Shown one piece after another: positions 34,768 to 44,293 of a stretch of 64,000 nucleotides of DNA. Position numbers and translations under genes: made by a program. The notes under the pieces are model-generated. The model had not been told where the DNA came from. It saw only the letters and a program-made list of their open reading frames with translations, and ran no database searches. The number at the start of each line of letters is the position of its first letter. The stretch's first letter is position 1. Location of the stretch: positions 1,116,001 through 1,180,000 of the forward strand of contig CBDCWO010000006.1 of assembly GCA_965223405.1 (NCBI GenBank), in the 5' to 3' direction. This DNA is from CBDCWO01 sp965223405 (GTDB taxonomy: Bacteria > Bacteroidota > Bacteroidia > Chitinophagales > Saprospiraceae).

Positions 34768-35841
34768 TTAGTTAAACAACTCTTTCAGCTTTGATTTCAA
34801 TTCCTCACCCCTTAAATATCGAGCGATAATTACTCCATTTTCATCAATTAGGAAATTGTCAGGTAAATCTTGTACGCCGTATATTTGTGCGGCTTCGTTG
34901 GCAGAGCCCTTTAAATCACATACATTTTCCCAGGTCAACTGATCCTTAATCACAGCCGTTTTCCATTTTTCTTCGTCCGTATCTAAAGAAACTCCCAGAA
35001 TCTCAAAGCCTTTATCCTTATATTTGGCATACTCCGCTACCAGTTCAGGATTAAAAGCTCTGCACGGTCCACACCATGAAGCCCAAAATTCCAACAAGAT
35101 GTATTTCCCTTGCATATCAGAAAACCTCACCTGTTTACCATGAATATTAGACTGCTCGAAATCGACATACCTGTCTCCGACCTTCAAATTTCTATTTAGC
35201 TTTAAATATTGAGCTATTGATTTACCTTCTTCTGTGGATTTCAATTCTTCACTCAAACCAATAAACAACTTATTAGTCTCTTCCGCCTCCATTTTTTCCT
35301 TGGATTGAGATAGACGGAAAAGGCTTTCATAGGAGTCCGGAAATTCCTGAATAAATTTCTTGTTGATTGCGACTTCCTGGGCAATTAATTGGTTGTATAA
35401 AACAAAAAGAGAATCGCGATTTTCATCTGTAACCAATTTATCGATTCGATCATATTCCGCAAAAATTGTTGACTTCTGCTCTCTGAGCATATCGGCTTCC
35501 CGTTGTGTTTTGGATCCGACTATTTTGCTATTGATAAGGTTGCCTTTTTCACCAATCACTTCAATCTTTGTATTTTCCAACCAGAACATTTTATGATCCC
35601 TGGTGCTTTTAATTCGCAACATGACCAATGAAGGTCGCTCGATTTTACCTGAAAACTCAAACCTGCCACCAATAATCCAGGTGGAATCGGCAACAATCAT
35701 ATTTTTCCTTTCCAGTGTAATTACCGTACTATCCGGAATGTTCTTAATTACTCCATGAAGCCGGAAACTTTCGTCGGCGCTGTTGCTATAACATTGCACG
35801 AAGACTAGAAATACCCATATTACCTTTCCGATTTTTTTCAT
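34768..35841 (-). CDS. TlpA-like thiol-disulfide oxidoreductase with DUF4369-type N-terminal domain
   Basis: 357 aa from the ATG at 35839-35841, chosen because MKKIGKVIWVFLVFVQC is a signal sequence ending in a Cys, a possible lipobox (VFVQC); the frame is open 15 codons further. Residues 25-120 resemble DUF4369 (FRLHGVIKNIPDSTVITLER and VADSTWIIGGRFEFSGKI), the usual N-terminal partner of this family in Bacteroidota. The C-terminal thioredoxin fold has ILLEFWASWCGPCRAFNPEL with the CGPC redox pair, and DLPDNFLIDENG with the cis-Pro region. Periplasmic disulfide reduction, for example in cytochrome maturation or protein repair. The MG2-like gene ends 60 bp upstream, so co-transcription is likely. 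Confidence 0.9.
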   Translation of the reverse strand: MKKIGKVIWVFLVFVQCYSNSADESFRLHGVIKNIPDSTVITLERKNMIVADSTWIIGGRFEFSGKIERPSLVMLRIKSTRDHKMFWLENTKIEVIGEKGNLINSKIVGSKTQREADMLREQKSTIFAEYDRIDKLVTDENRDSLFVLYNQLIAQEVAINKKFIQEFPDSYESLFRLSQSKEKMEAEETNKLFIGLSEELKSTEEGKSIAQYLKLNRNLKVGDRYVDFEQSNIHGKQVRFSDMQGKYILLEFWASWCGPCRAFNPELVAEYAKYKDKGFEILGVSLDTDEEKWKTAVIKDQLTWENVCDLKGSANEAAQIYGVQDLPDNFLIDENGVIIARYLRGEELKSKLKELFN

Positions 35842-35901
35842 ACTATTATTGTAACTTTCAAACCTAACAATGTAACATTCAACCATTCACTTCATAAAAG
35901 C

Positions 35902-38685
35902 CTAACGAGACCGGTCTCTGGATGTCACCTCGTATACCAATTCCCGGTAACCGATATTTCCTTTTTCCGAAACGGCCTCGATGACAATTTGCATATCTCC
36001 TAGATGATCCGCATTGTAGAATTCTACCGAGGCCTTTCCAGCAGAATCTACGGTAATTATCGGCTCCCAATGAATCAAGGCGCGTAAATCCCGAGCATAC
36101 CAATCGTCTGGCTGAAGATTGGCATGTTTTGGTGCATAAAATTCGTACGGGGGAGAGAATACCGGAACCGCAGCGGTTAACATTCCTTTGGTATGCTTGG
36201 CTCCATGAAGGCCTTTGCCGGCATGGGTGTAGATGGCAATTATATTTCCAAATCCAGGTGCATCCAGAGGATGTACATAGGGAAAAACAGTAAGAAAATG
36301 TTTTCTGAAAGCTTTAGAATTTTTAATAATTTCAAAACTACTGACACTGCTGGGAGGAATATTGGGAATCAACGGATAATCATAGTGCATTACTGGTTTG
36401 CCATCAATCACTACCAATGTCGGGCCCGGCGAACCAAGTACCTCAGCGTATAAAAAATCGCGAAGTTTCAAGATCCTAACCATCTCCGGGTAATTGAATT
36501 TGATGACGCTGTAGAGACCGTAGGACCAGGTGGCTTCTTTTTGCATAATATCTTTACCATGAATCACTACATCGGGTTTTCCGTACTCTCCCAAAACCTT
36601 CTTCCTATCAGGAGTAAGTCTATAATCACTCACCACAATTTCATCCAACATAATGATTCCATCAGCCAATTCGGATGCATCTTCTATTTCTTTTCTTTCG
36701 ATGCTCTTTCGAACTACATATCGAATTGTACTATCGACCTTCTCCAAAGACTTTTCCTGATTAAATGTAATAGGGAGTGACTCCTTTTGATTCAGTGAAA
36801 TGTCATATTGTGATTTTTTACCCGACTTCTTGGCACTCTGGATAAGTATATTCAGATTTTGTCCATATTCGTCATCGACATTAAATTCAAACCTTCCCAA
36901 ACTATCCGTCTGCCGGGTCTGTACGGAAGGTGATTTACCAAAAGTCATCATCGTAAGGATAACCTCCTCCTTTCGCTTTTTTGAGGACAATCCGTTCACT
37001 TTTCCCTGCACTTTAAGTGTAGCCTCCGGTTGAAAATGAAACTCTCCAACCGGATGCTTGTATTGATATTTGCGCCACCCCTGAGTAAGCATTAAAGCAT
37101 CCAGATTATGATGTCTCAAAGAGACGCCATTAAAATAATATCCCGGATTTTCTATTTCACCTTTTAGATCCGAACTGAGGAGAAAATAAGATAGAATATT
37201 TTGACGTTTACTCTGGATCTCCCCTAGCTGGTTTTTATTGATAACCAGCAAAGACAGATTGGCTTGAATGGGTTGTCCTTCTTGATCGGATACTTCAATA
37301 TCCAGCCGGGCCTGTTCCCTTTGTCTATACCCATTACGATCCATTGCCGCCTGAATATTTATTCTTGTTTCAGGTCTTTCATTGAAAAATAATCTTTCTG
37401 CCATTATTTGCTGCAGACTATCTATCAAAGTAAATGCAACAATTCCTTCAGGAAGTTTGTTGGCATTCAGGGAAAAGGACATGCTTCCATTGATCAGTTT
37501 TCCTTTGATTTCATAATATCCCATGCCTCTACAAGAGATCCGTACATACAACGTGTCATCCGGCAAATAATTCGAAAAGGCCTGAATAAAAAACTTATCC
37601 TTTCTTTTGACAACCGATAAAACATTTCCTTTTGCTGTGACTGCAGGTAATGGGATCATGAGGACTGAATCCGTATTTGCATGAGATTTGAGTTTCGCAT
37701 TATAAATGGTATTACTATCTGCCTTGGCAATCGTAAAAGTTCCCATGCCCAGGGAGTTGCTTTCAAACATGGCCAGTCTATCTCCCCATTGGTTGACAAT
37801 TTCCCCCGATATCTTTTTTCCCTTTCCGGTATAATCCAGGGCTTTGAAGCCCATAATGCATTTTAAACCATGGACCATCTCTCCACTTTCAGGAAAGAAT
37901 TGTAAATCCAAGTATTCCTCATCCAAAGCGATGGTTTTGGTATGCGTAAAATGATTTTTACTTTGGAAATGTAGTGTCACTAATTGGCTCTTAAGGGGTA
38001 GTGGATAATCCAAAAGATAATTATTTCCTTTGTCCTTTTTAATCGTAAGTGAATCGGTGACACCATCGGTAGTAACAAATATTTTGAGTTCTTTTTTGTG
38101 TAAACTGTCAATGACTAAGGGGTCTAAAATTGCCTGTAAGTGATATCTGTTTTGCGCCTTCTCAATTAATACCAAATTCCGAATGGGTTCTTTCTCCTTA
38201 CTTGCTTCACTATCAAAAATCCGAATGTATTCCTTAAATATAAAATCACTTCCAAAATTCTTGTTCCATTCAGTATATGCTCGCACTAAATATTGTCCGG
38301 AAGCGAACTGTTGATTCAAAACAAAATACCCCTTGCCTACACCATTGCGAATTTTTATCAATTTTTTCTCTACCATCTTTGCATCAGGCCCTATCAATTC
38401 GACATACAGTACACCACTAAGCCTGGAGGGAGTATGGTCCGTAGCACGCACCAGAACACATTTGTACCAAATAGTTTGATCATTGGTGTAGATCTTTCTA
38501 TCCAACTGCAAATAAATCTTTTCGGCAAACGAGTTGTGCGTAAAATTTGAGGCATCCTGAGCAAAGGAATTTATAGGGGCCAGGAGACACCAGAAAAGCA
38601 AAAAAGTCCAGTTTGCATATAGTTTTTGTCCGCGATAAAGCGTTTGGTTAGGGATGTTTGGGTTAGATTTCGACACTTGTTGCAA
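35902..38685 (-). CDS. Large MG2/carboxypeptidase-regulatory-like exported protein
   Basis: 927 aa. A signal peptide lies at about residues 26-44 (WTFLLFWCLLAPINSFAQ). It begins with an alpha-2-macroglobulin-like MG2 segment (AEKIYLQLDRKIYTNDQTIW, YVELIGPDAKMVEKK and QYLVRAYTEW). A second half includes carboxypeptidase-regulatory-like strands (VQGKVNGLSSKKRKEEVI) and a TonB-plug-like part (PTLVVIDGKPVMHYDYP). No beta-barrel tail is present. The frame has no ATG before the signal peptide: start is TTG (38685) or GTG (38676). Such proteins occur widely in Bacteroidota with unknown function, probably in the outer membrane or periplasm. It shares a strand and likely transcript with the TlpA-like gene. 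Confidence 0.78.
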   Translation of the reverse strand: MQQVSKSNPNIPNQTLYRGQKLYANWTFLLFWCLLAPINSFAQDASNFTHNSFAEKIYLQLDRKIYTNDQTIWYKCVLVRATDHTPSRLSGVLYVELIGPDAKMVEKKLIKIRNGVGKGYFVLNQQFASGQYLVRAYTEWNKNFGSDFIFKEYIRIFDSEASKEKEPIRNLVLIEKAQNRYHLQAILDPLVIDSLHKKELKIFVTTDGVTDSLTIKKDKGNNYLLDYPLPLKSQLVTLHFQSKNHFTHTKTIALDEEYLDLQFFPESGEMVHGLKCIMGFKALDYTGKGKKISGEIVNQWGDRLAMFESNSLGMGTFTIAKADSNTIYNAKLKSHANTDSVLMIPLPAVTAKGNVLSVVKRKDKFFIQAFSNYLPDDTLYVRISCRGMGYYEIKGKLINGSMSFSLNANKLPEGIVAFTLIDSLQQIMAERLFFNERPETRINIQAAMDRNGYRQREQARLDIEVSDQEGQPIQANLSLLVINKNQLGEIQSKRQNILSYFLLSSDLKGEIENPGYYFNGVSLRHHNLDALMLTQGWRKYQYKHPVGEFHFQPEATLKVQGKVNGLSSKKRKEEVILTMMTFGKSPSVQTRQTDSLGRFEFNVDDEYGQNLNILIQSAKKSGKKSQYDISLNQKESLPITFNQEKSLEKVDSTIRYVVRKSIERKEIEDASELADGIIMLDEIVVSDYRLTPDRKKVLGEYGKPDVVIHGKDIMQKEATWSYGLYSVIKFNYPEMVRILKLRDFLYAEVLGSPGPTLVVIDGKPVMHYDYPLIPNIPPSSVSSFEIIKNSKAFRKHFLTVFPYVHPLDAPGFGNIIAIYTHAGKGLHGAKHTKGMLTAAVPVFSPPYEFYAPKHANLQPDDWYARDLRALIHWEPIITVDSAGKASVEFYNADHLGDMQIVIEAVSEKGNIGYRELVYEVTSRDRSR

Positions 38686-38934
38686 TTATCTCGACTTGAT
38701 TTCACTCCAATTTAATAACTACCTGGACTCCTAAATAGATAAAATTCCGTTGATTAACATAAGATTAACCACAAGGAAAGAAAAATTATCATTCATATGA
38801 CGATATTCTTTATGCTTTGTAAAGTACAATTCACTCCTGCTTGGGAGAGCTTATCCTTAAAAAGTTGTCACAAACTGAACATAGGGGTATCGCGTTAAGA
38901 GGTCACTTACGCACATGTATAGGGCAACTGAAGG

Positions 38935-39219
38935 TTAAAGTTGTAATTCTAGCGTTTTCCCCATTACGGTCATCGAATGCAACTTCTCCAAGTTATAATA
39001 CACCTCGTCAATCTTCATAAATTGATTTTCGATAACTACATTTTTGACTGGATATTTTAACGCGTTAGTCGCCGATTCTTCATTGGAAATAAGACTAATT
39101 TCAACGATACCATTGGCTTTGATCAGTTCGTTCATTTTCTGGCCTACAAGAATCCCATCCGAACAAGCACAAAATAATCCAATAATAAGGTAAACAACTA
39201 AATTTTGTATTTTTTTCAT
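38935..39219 (-). CDS. Small lipoprotein, unknown function
   Basis: 94 aa. MKKIQNLVVYLIIGLFCACS is a lipoprotein signal; lipobox LFCAC. The mature domain is short and has no motif I recognise (NGIVEISLISNEESATNAL, MKIDEVYYNLEKLHSM). It is next to the intact IS110-family element, whose likely left end falls about 20 bp upstream of its start; the insertion could have separated it from its promoter. Confidence 0.6.
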   Translation of the reverse strand: MKKIQNLVVYLIIGLFCACSDGILVGQKMNELIKANGIVEISLISNEESATNALKYPVKNVVIENQFMKIDEVYYNLEKLHSMTVMGKTLELQL

Positions 39220-39434
39220 AGTGATCTAATTTAGATAGAAGTGATTTAAAAACAGATGTTAAAATGAGTTGTATGCGCTTGATTTTCAAGACGAAGCTCT
39301 TTTTGAGATTCATAGCCACAGTTATGGATCGAGAAAAAGCTGACGTATTGAGAATCAATGGTATGCAAATCAATTAACAATTTGTTTTTAAGTTGTATGA
39401 ATTCAAAAAATAGAATACAAATAGGCGAATAAAA

Positions 39435-39458
39435 ATGGGGAATACTATGACTCCCCAT
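39435..39458 (+). ncRNA. Stem-loop in the IS110 5' noncoding segment (bridge-RNA candidate region)
   Basis: ATGGGGA / TCCCCAT form a 7-bp stem with a 10-nt loop, 56 nt upstream of the transposase ATG. IS110-group elements encode a structured bridge RNA in their noncoding end that guides target and donor recognition. The long 5' segment 39238-39513 is where it would be. I could not assign target- or donor-binding loops, so only the region is proposed. Confidence 0.35.
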
Positions 39459-39513
39459 ATTAATTTTGGACTGATATTTATTCTTTCATATTATAATACT
39501 ATACTTAAATATT

Positions 39514-40728
39514 ATGAATAAGTCCAAAAACGAGGTCATCATTATGCCTCAATATTCTTCAGCTAGTGGGATTGATATCCACAAAGATATAATTTATGTT
39601 TATGCGAGTGATAATCGTAATAAAGATATTTATTCAGGCGAGTTTGGGAGTACTACACGTCAACTTAAAAAACTTGTTTCAGAGTTAGTAAAACGTAAGA
39701 TTGAAATAGTACTAATGGAAAGCACTGGTATATATTGGATCAGTTTATATCATATGTTGACAGAATCCGGATTACGGACAATAGTAGCTAACCCTGGTCA
39801 CATTAAACAACTTCCCAAGCAAAAAACAGATAAGAAAGATGCCAAATGGCTTTGTAAGATAGCTATTAACAACATGGTCAGACACAGTATTGTACCAGGA
39901 CCCCATCAACATGAACTGCGCGAATTTGTAAGAATGAGGCAGAAATATACCCAACAAGAAACAAGCTGCTATAACAGAATTGTCAAAATCATAGAAAGGG
40001 GTAACATCAAGTTACGGTCAGTGGCATCATCGATACGGACGAAAACTTGTCAGTTGATAATAGAAGCTATCATGAAAGGACAAACTAACCCCAAAAAGTT
40101 AGCTTCACTAGCACTGGGAAAATTGAAAAACAAGAAAAAGGAAATAGAAGAAGCTGTAGAGGGAAAACTCACACCCACCGATATTAAAATATTGAGGCTG
40201 TTAAAAGAAGATTTGTCTCATATCCAAAATCAAATCACAGAAATTGACCAACAAACTGATCTGATAATCAGTGAGCATTATCAGTTAGAACATGATTTGT
40301 TAATGAAGGTGACTGGTATAGGAATACGAAGTAGCCACAAGGTATTGGCAGAAATCGGAAATAACCTTGCTAAATTTTATTCAGCCGACCACTTGACATC
40401 TTGGGCAGGAATTGCTCCAGGTAATAATGAATCTGCCGGTAAAAAGAAATACACTAAATCAAGAAAAGGTAATGTACATCTGAAAACAACAATGGTACAA
40501 ATAGCCTGGGCAGCAGTCCGTACAAAAAATTCTTATTGGAACTGTAAAATGGCTGAGTACAAAAAGAGAATGAAGGCCCAAAAGGCCATTTTTGCTATTG
40601 CCAGAAGAATGCTAAAATTGATTTATAAAATTATAACCACCAAAATGGTCTACATAGAAGGTGGATCCAAGCTATACATAGAATTTCAACAAAGAAGAAA
40701 ACAATATTTGACTTTAAAGTCAGCTTAA
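39514..40728 (+). CDS. IS110-family transposase (DEDD recombinase)
   Basis: 404 aa, intact. The N-terminal RuvC-like DEDD domain shows SSASGIDIHKDIIYVYASD (Asp21), IVLMESTGIYW (Glu69) and LPKQKTDKKDAKWL (Asp106 and Asp109). After a helical linker rich in Lys/Glu, the Transposase_20 domain has LMKVTGIGIRSSHKVLAEIG, LTSWAGIAPGNNESAGKKKY with the likely catalytic Ser at residue 307, and KGNVHLKTTMVQIAWAA. All catalytic residues are present, so it is probably active. The ATG at 39514 could be replaced by one at codon 11. IS110 recombinases work with a bridge RNA from the same element. Confidence 0.92.
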   Translation: MNKSKNEVIIMPQYSSASGIDIHKDIIYVYASDNRNKDIYSGEFGSTTRQLKKLVSELVKRKIEIVLMESTGIYWISLYHMLTESGLRTIVANPGHIKQLPKQKTDKKDAKWLCKIAINNMVRHSIVPGPHQHELREFVRMRQKYTQQETSCYNRIVKIIERGNIKLRSVASSIRTKTCQLIIEAIMKGQTNPKKLASLALGKLKNKKKEIEEAVEGKLTPTDIKILRLLKEDLSHIQNQITEIDQQTDLIISEHYQLEHDLLMKVTGIGIRSSHKVLAEIGNNLAKFYSADHLTSWAGIAPGNNESAGKKKYTKSRKGNVHLKTTMVQIAWAAVRTKNSYWNCKMAEYKKRMKAQKAIFAIARRMLKLIYKIITTKMVYIEGGSKLYIEFQQRRKQYLTLKSA

Positions 40729-40762
40729 CCATATGCCAATAATAATAGGACGGAAGTGATTT

Positions 40763-41301
40763 TAACCATTGAGTATGTTTTTTAAGTTGCCAAACAGGGT
40801 ATAATTTTTAACCCTTAGTAAATAGGCCTGATCTACGAGATCGCAGAGGAAAATTATCACTAGTATTTTATCACTGATAGTCCTTATATTGACGGTTAGT
40901 ACATTATTTTATTTTTAGAGGAAATCACTTCATATTCAAAAGTCATTCATCTTAGTCATTCGTCCACCAAAATTAAGATAATTCATTAGATCTCGTCTTG
41001 CTTTGTTTGTTCATTTTCTTCATACGAGGTGTTAAAAATAGTTGCTTAGTATAAATTTTTGGACCTCTCAATCCTCGAGTATTTTTTTGAATTATTTTCT
41101 TTTGTTTCATAAAACATCCAACCTATTCATTTGTCAATCAATGAATTCATTGATGTTTAACTTCATTTTTGTTAGTAATTTGAATTTTATAACAAGCCAC
41201 CATAAAAAATCCTTTTGCCAGGATAACATTTTTTAGTGGCAAGACAAGCAATCTTACTAGTGGAAAAATGTCTACATCATTGATTATCTTCGGGTTATAA
41301 T
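40763..41301. other. Gene-free stretch between the IS110 element and the histidine kinase
   Basis: About 540 bp, strongly AT-rich, with no supported gene. It should carry the promoter of the kinase/regulator pair; no exact TAnnTTTG with a good partner was seen close to the start. Confidence 0.4.
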
Positions 41302-43188
41302 ATGAAAGCAATTCGTTTTGTTATCGCATTTATATTAGGTTGCTCATTCTCTCTGAGTGGACAAAATTCAGATACTTCGCTCCAGGTAAGTACGAATTTA
41401 TTATTATCTCAAAAGAAGGCCATCCTGGATAGTTTAATCCTCTCCAATTCAGAAAAGAGAGAATTGACACGAACTTACCATGATATCGCCTGGATTTACC
41501 TAAATCGCGAGGGAAATGCAATTGAAGCGGAAAACTATGTCCGTCACGGGGATTCTATTGCCTATTTATTGAACGATACCAGTTTACAAGCTGAATCTCT
41601 GACCATTAGAGGGAGAATATATACACGTATGGGCTACTTCGCATCTGCATTAGAGGCGCTTAATAGGTCGCTTGAATTAAAAACCGCTTTAAGAGATACC
41701 GGCAGAATGGGGTACTCCATCAACTTGATAGGCCGAGTATTCCTATCGCAAAATAAATATCAAGAGGCACTCTCATTTTACATGCGAGGTATGAAGCTAA
41801 GAGAAGCGTTACAGCAGGAAAATGATGCCTTTCTGCTATTTAGATCAATATCCATATGTTACTTAAAGCTGAATGATTTTATAAAAGCCCGAGAATATGC
41901 TTTGAAGGCATTAAGATTGGTAGAAGAAGGTACCCGGCGTTCTGGGAAAGCTTATCAATCTATGGCAGAGGTTGACTTTGCCGAAGAAAATTACGATTTG
42001 GCTCATAAAAATTGCCTCAAAGCCGAAGAATATCTTTTGAAAAATGGTTCCAATCTAGAATTAGCAAGAGTTCAAATTTTACTTTCCAAAGTATTATTTC
42101 AACTAAATAGACTCACCGAGGCCAAAACCAAGGCCATTTCTGCGTATCAGATCAGCACAAAGGAAGCTCATGCCATTTATCTTATTGAGGCATTAGAAGT
42201 ATTACAGTCAATCGCCGTAAAAAGAAATGATTTTAAAGAAAGTCACCGATTGAACCTACTTATAAAAAATGCAAGCGATGACTTCTATCGGCAAGAAGAT
42301 TTAATTAGAAGTTTGGATTTTGAAACATTATACCGTGTCAAAGAACGAGAAAATCTAATAGCTCAGCTTGAAGTGATCAAAGAAGAAAATCTGAAAAAAA
42401 TTGCGATCCAGGAGAAACAAAGAGTGATACTGATTGCCATATTAATTGCTTTTTCGATCCTTTTGGCGATATTTATTTGGTTCTATTTTTATAAAAAAAA
42501 GGTGGATCAGGAAATTTCCTCAAAGGACCTTACCATTAAAAACCAAAAAATTAATGAACTAAAGCAAGAGCAGAAAACCATTCGTTTGCAAGCCATGATC
42601 GAAGGGCAAGAAAAAGAAAGATTGCGGTTGTCCCAAGACATTCATGATAGCCTGGGTGGCTTGTTATCCACCGCAAAAATCTATCTTTCAGAAAAAAAGG
42701 ATACGGATTTACATCTTAAAAATATCATCGACAGGTCTTGTAATGAAGTGAGAGAAATTACCAATAACCTGATGCCCGTATCTTTAAAAGTGGTTGGATT
42801 AAGCGATGCTATAGAAGATCTGGCAGCTCGGGTAGAAATATTAGGGATCAACTGTAATGTTGAAATTTATGATTTGAACATCACCGATGAAATGACTAAA
42901 CTTGCTGTATATCGTATTGTACAGGAATTGGTCAACAATGTGGTCAAACACGCCGATGCCGACCAACTATTGATCCAATTAATTCATTCTGAAAATTGGC
43001 TTCATATCTTGATAGAAGATAATGGTAAAGGGCACAATTATGAGGTTAAAACCAATGGTATGGGTATTAATAATGTCCGATCCCGGTTGGATTTATTGGG
43101 TGGTAATATCACTTATGATTCATCAAATAATAAAGGAACTAGTGTAACAATTGAAGTTCCAATTCCTGCCAATATCAACACAATATGA
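41302..43188 (+). CDS. TPR-containing sensor histidine kinase (NarL/DesK type, HisKA_3)
   Basis: 628 aa. A signal peptide (IRFVIAFILGCSFSLSGQ) is followed by a periplasmic region of tetratricopeptide repeats from about residue 75 to 330 (IRGRIYTRMGYFASALEALN, INLIGRVFLSQNKYQEALSF). One membrane helix lies at about residue 374-395 (VILIAILIAFSILLAIFIWF), then a coiled coil. The HisKA_3 dimerisation domain holds the phospho-acceptor His448 (LSQDIHDSLGGLLSTAKIYL); the HATPase_c domain shows ELVNNVVKHADA, EDNGKG at about 572-577, and GMGINNVRSR. Its stop overlaps the regulator start by 4 bp. The signal sensed is unknown. Confidence 0.93.
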   Translation: MKAIRFVIAFILGCSFSLSGQNSDTSLQVSTNLLLSQKKAILDSLILSNSEKRELTRTYHDIAWIYLNREGNAIEAENYVRHGDSIAYLLNDTSLQAESLTIRGRIYTRMGYFASALEALNRSLELKTALRDTGRMGYSINLIGRVFLSQNKYQEALSFYMRGMKLREALQQENDAFLLFRSISICYLKLNDFIKAREYALKALRLVEEGTRRSGKAYQSMAEVDFAEENYDLAHKNCLKAEEYLLKNGSNLELARVQILLSKVLFQLNRLTEAKTKAISAYQISTKEAHAIYLIEALEVLQSIAVKRNDFKESHRLNLLIKNASDDFYRQEDLIRSLDFETLYRVKERENLIAQLEVIKEENLKKIAIQEKQRVILIAILIAFSILLAIFIWFYFYKKKVDQEISSKDLTIKNQKINELKQEQKTIRLQAMIEGQEKERLRLSQDIHDSLGGLLSTAKIYLSEKKDTDLHLKNIIDRSCNEVREITNNLMPVSLKVVGLSDAIEDLAARVEILGINCNVEIYDLNITDEMTKLAVYRIVQELVNNVVKHADADQLLIQLIHSENWLHILIEDNGKGHNYEVKTNGMGINNVRSRLDLLGGNITYDSSNNKGTSVTIEVPIPANINTI

Positions 43189-43823
43189 TCCGGGTAACTA
43201 TTATCGATGACCATCAGTTGTTCGCCGAAGGGGTAATCCAACTACTAAACGATGTCCCTTCCATCCAAATGGATACATTTTACCATTCATACGACCAGTT
43301 TACTCAAAAGGACCAGTTGGAACACTATGATGTAATGCTTTTGGATATCAATTTGGATACCGAAAATGGAATTGAGATTTGTCAGAAGATCAAGGCAAAA
43401 GATTCAGCAATTAAAATTATTGCTTTGACTATGATTAATGAAATGAGTGTAATCAGAAAAATGATCAATAGCGGTGCGGATGGTTATTTATTAAAAAATG
43501 TGGATAAAAATGAACTGGAAAAAGCGATCAGAGAAGTACATCAGGGCAATCAATACCTGGGAAAGAATACCTCTCACATTGTCTATAACCAAATAAGGAG
43601 TACTAAGGAAAGGACTCCGGTAAAATTACTGCCTTCTCTTTCCAGAAGAGAAAAAGAAGTCTTAGCACTTATTGTAGAAGAATATACCACTCAAGAGATC
43701 GCAGATACTTTACATATCGGATTTAGCACCGTTGAGACCCATCGCAGAAACCTCTCGATCAAGTTGGGAGCAAGAAATACAGCTGGTTTGGTCCGGATTG
43801 CCATTGAAAATGGAATAATCTAG
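43185..43823 (+). CDS. LuxR/NarL-family response regulator
   Basis: 212 aa. Receiver domain with the acidic pocket (TIIDDHQLFAEGV), phospho-acceptor Asp54 (VMLLDINLDTENG) and the conserved Lys region (GYLLKNVDKNELEKAI). The C-terminal GerE helix-turn-helix, about residues 147-207, reads SRREKEVLALIVEEYTTQEI and then HIGFSTVETHRRNLSIKLGA. Translationally coupled to the kinase by ATGA, so it is its cognate partner. Target genes are unknown; nothing nearby shows an obvious shared operator. The pair is bracketed by IS110 and IS982 elements. Confidence 0.95.
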   Translation: MIRVTIIDDHQLFAEGVIQLLNDVPSIQMDTFYHSYDQFTQKDQLEHYDVMLLDINLDTENGIEICQKIKAKDSAIKIIALTMINEMSVIRKMINSGADGYLLKNVDKNELEKAIREVHQGNQYLGKNTSHIVYNQIRSTKERTPVKLLPSLSRREKEVLALIVEEYTTQEIADTLHIGFSTVETHRRNLSIKLGARNTAGLVRIAIENGII

Positions 43824-44293
43824 TCACAAGTTACTTTTCCCATATCTGAATTCACTCTAAAAAGATTGGTTTGTTAATCCTATTAAAAATTACACAACAA
43901 TATTTTGCTTTAGCCCTATTGCGCACCAAATATGTACATTTCATGTTTTTGATTTTATCAAGCGCTAGGGTTTTAAGTGGTTCGATATTCTCTACGGTCG
44001 TATCTCACCCCTGCCCGCCGAAGAAAAGGCTCGATTCGCAGGCAGGCCTCAAACTCCCCTTTAGCAATGCTTCCATTTTAAATTGAACACTTTTTCCAAT
44101 AACAAACCCAAATAAACTTTTCAAAGGCAGGTTAAGTCACATACTACCATTTCTTTGACATTTACTCTTCAGAACATCAATACAAAATACAGCTGGACAA
44201 AAGCTTTTTGGAGTACCCTCACTACTTTAGACGGTATAAACCACTTTTGCCTGGTTTTTTAGACATTTTAGCCTTTCTACTGGTATTCTTATA
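43824..44293. other. Gene-free stretch before the IS982 element, with a CCTGCC palindrome
   Basis: About 470 bp. At 44010-44046 a GC-rich palindromic element with ends CCTGCC and GGCAGG stands out; it resembles the 30-bp element inserted in the Rhs gene at 14653. Nothing else was recognised. Confidence 0.5.

Larger units (their letters stand above)
39238..40762 (+). mobile_element. IS110-family insertion sequence (proposed extent)
   Basis: Contains one transposase gene, a long 5' noncoding segment (about 275 nt) and a short 3' segment (about 34 nt). The 10-mer gaagtgattt occurs at both proposed ends (39238-39247 and 40753-40762) in the same orientation; IS110 elements lack terminal inverted repeats, so direct matches around the insertion core are what one would look for. 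The size, about 1.5 kb, fits the family. The end coordinates are a guess from this one match. Confidence 0.5.

Noticed and set aside
41042..41236. 64-codon Phe/Ser/Asn-rich frame upstream of the histidine kinase
   Set aside because: Composition is that of AT-rich noncoding DNA, with no homology or ribosome site.
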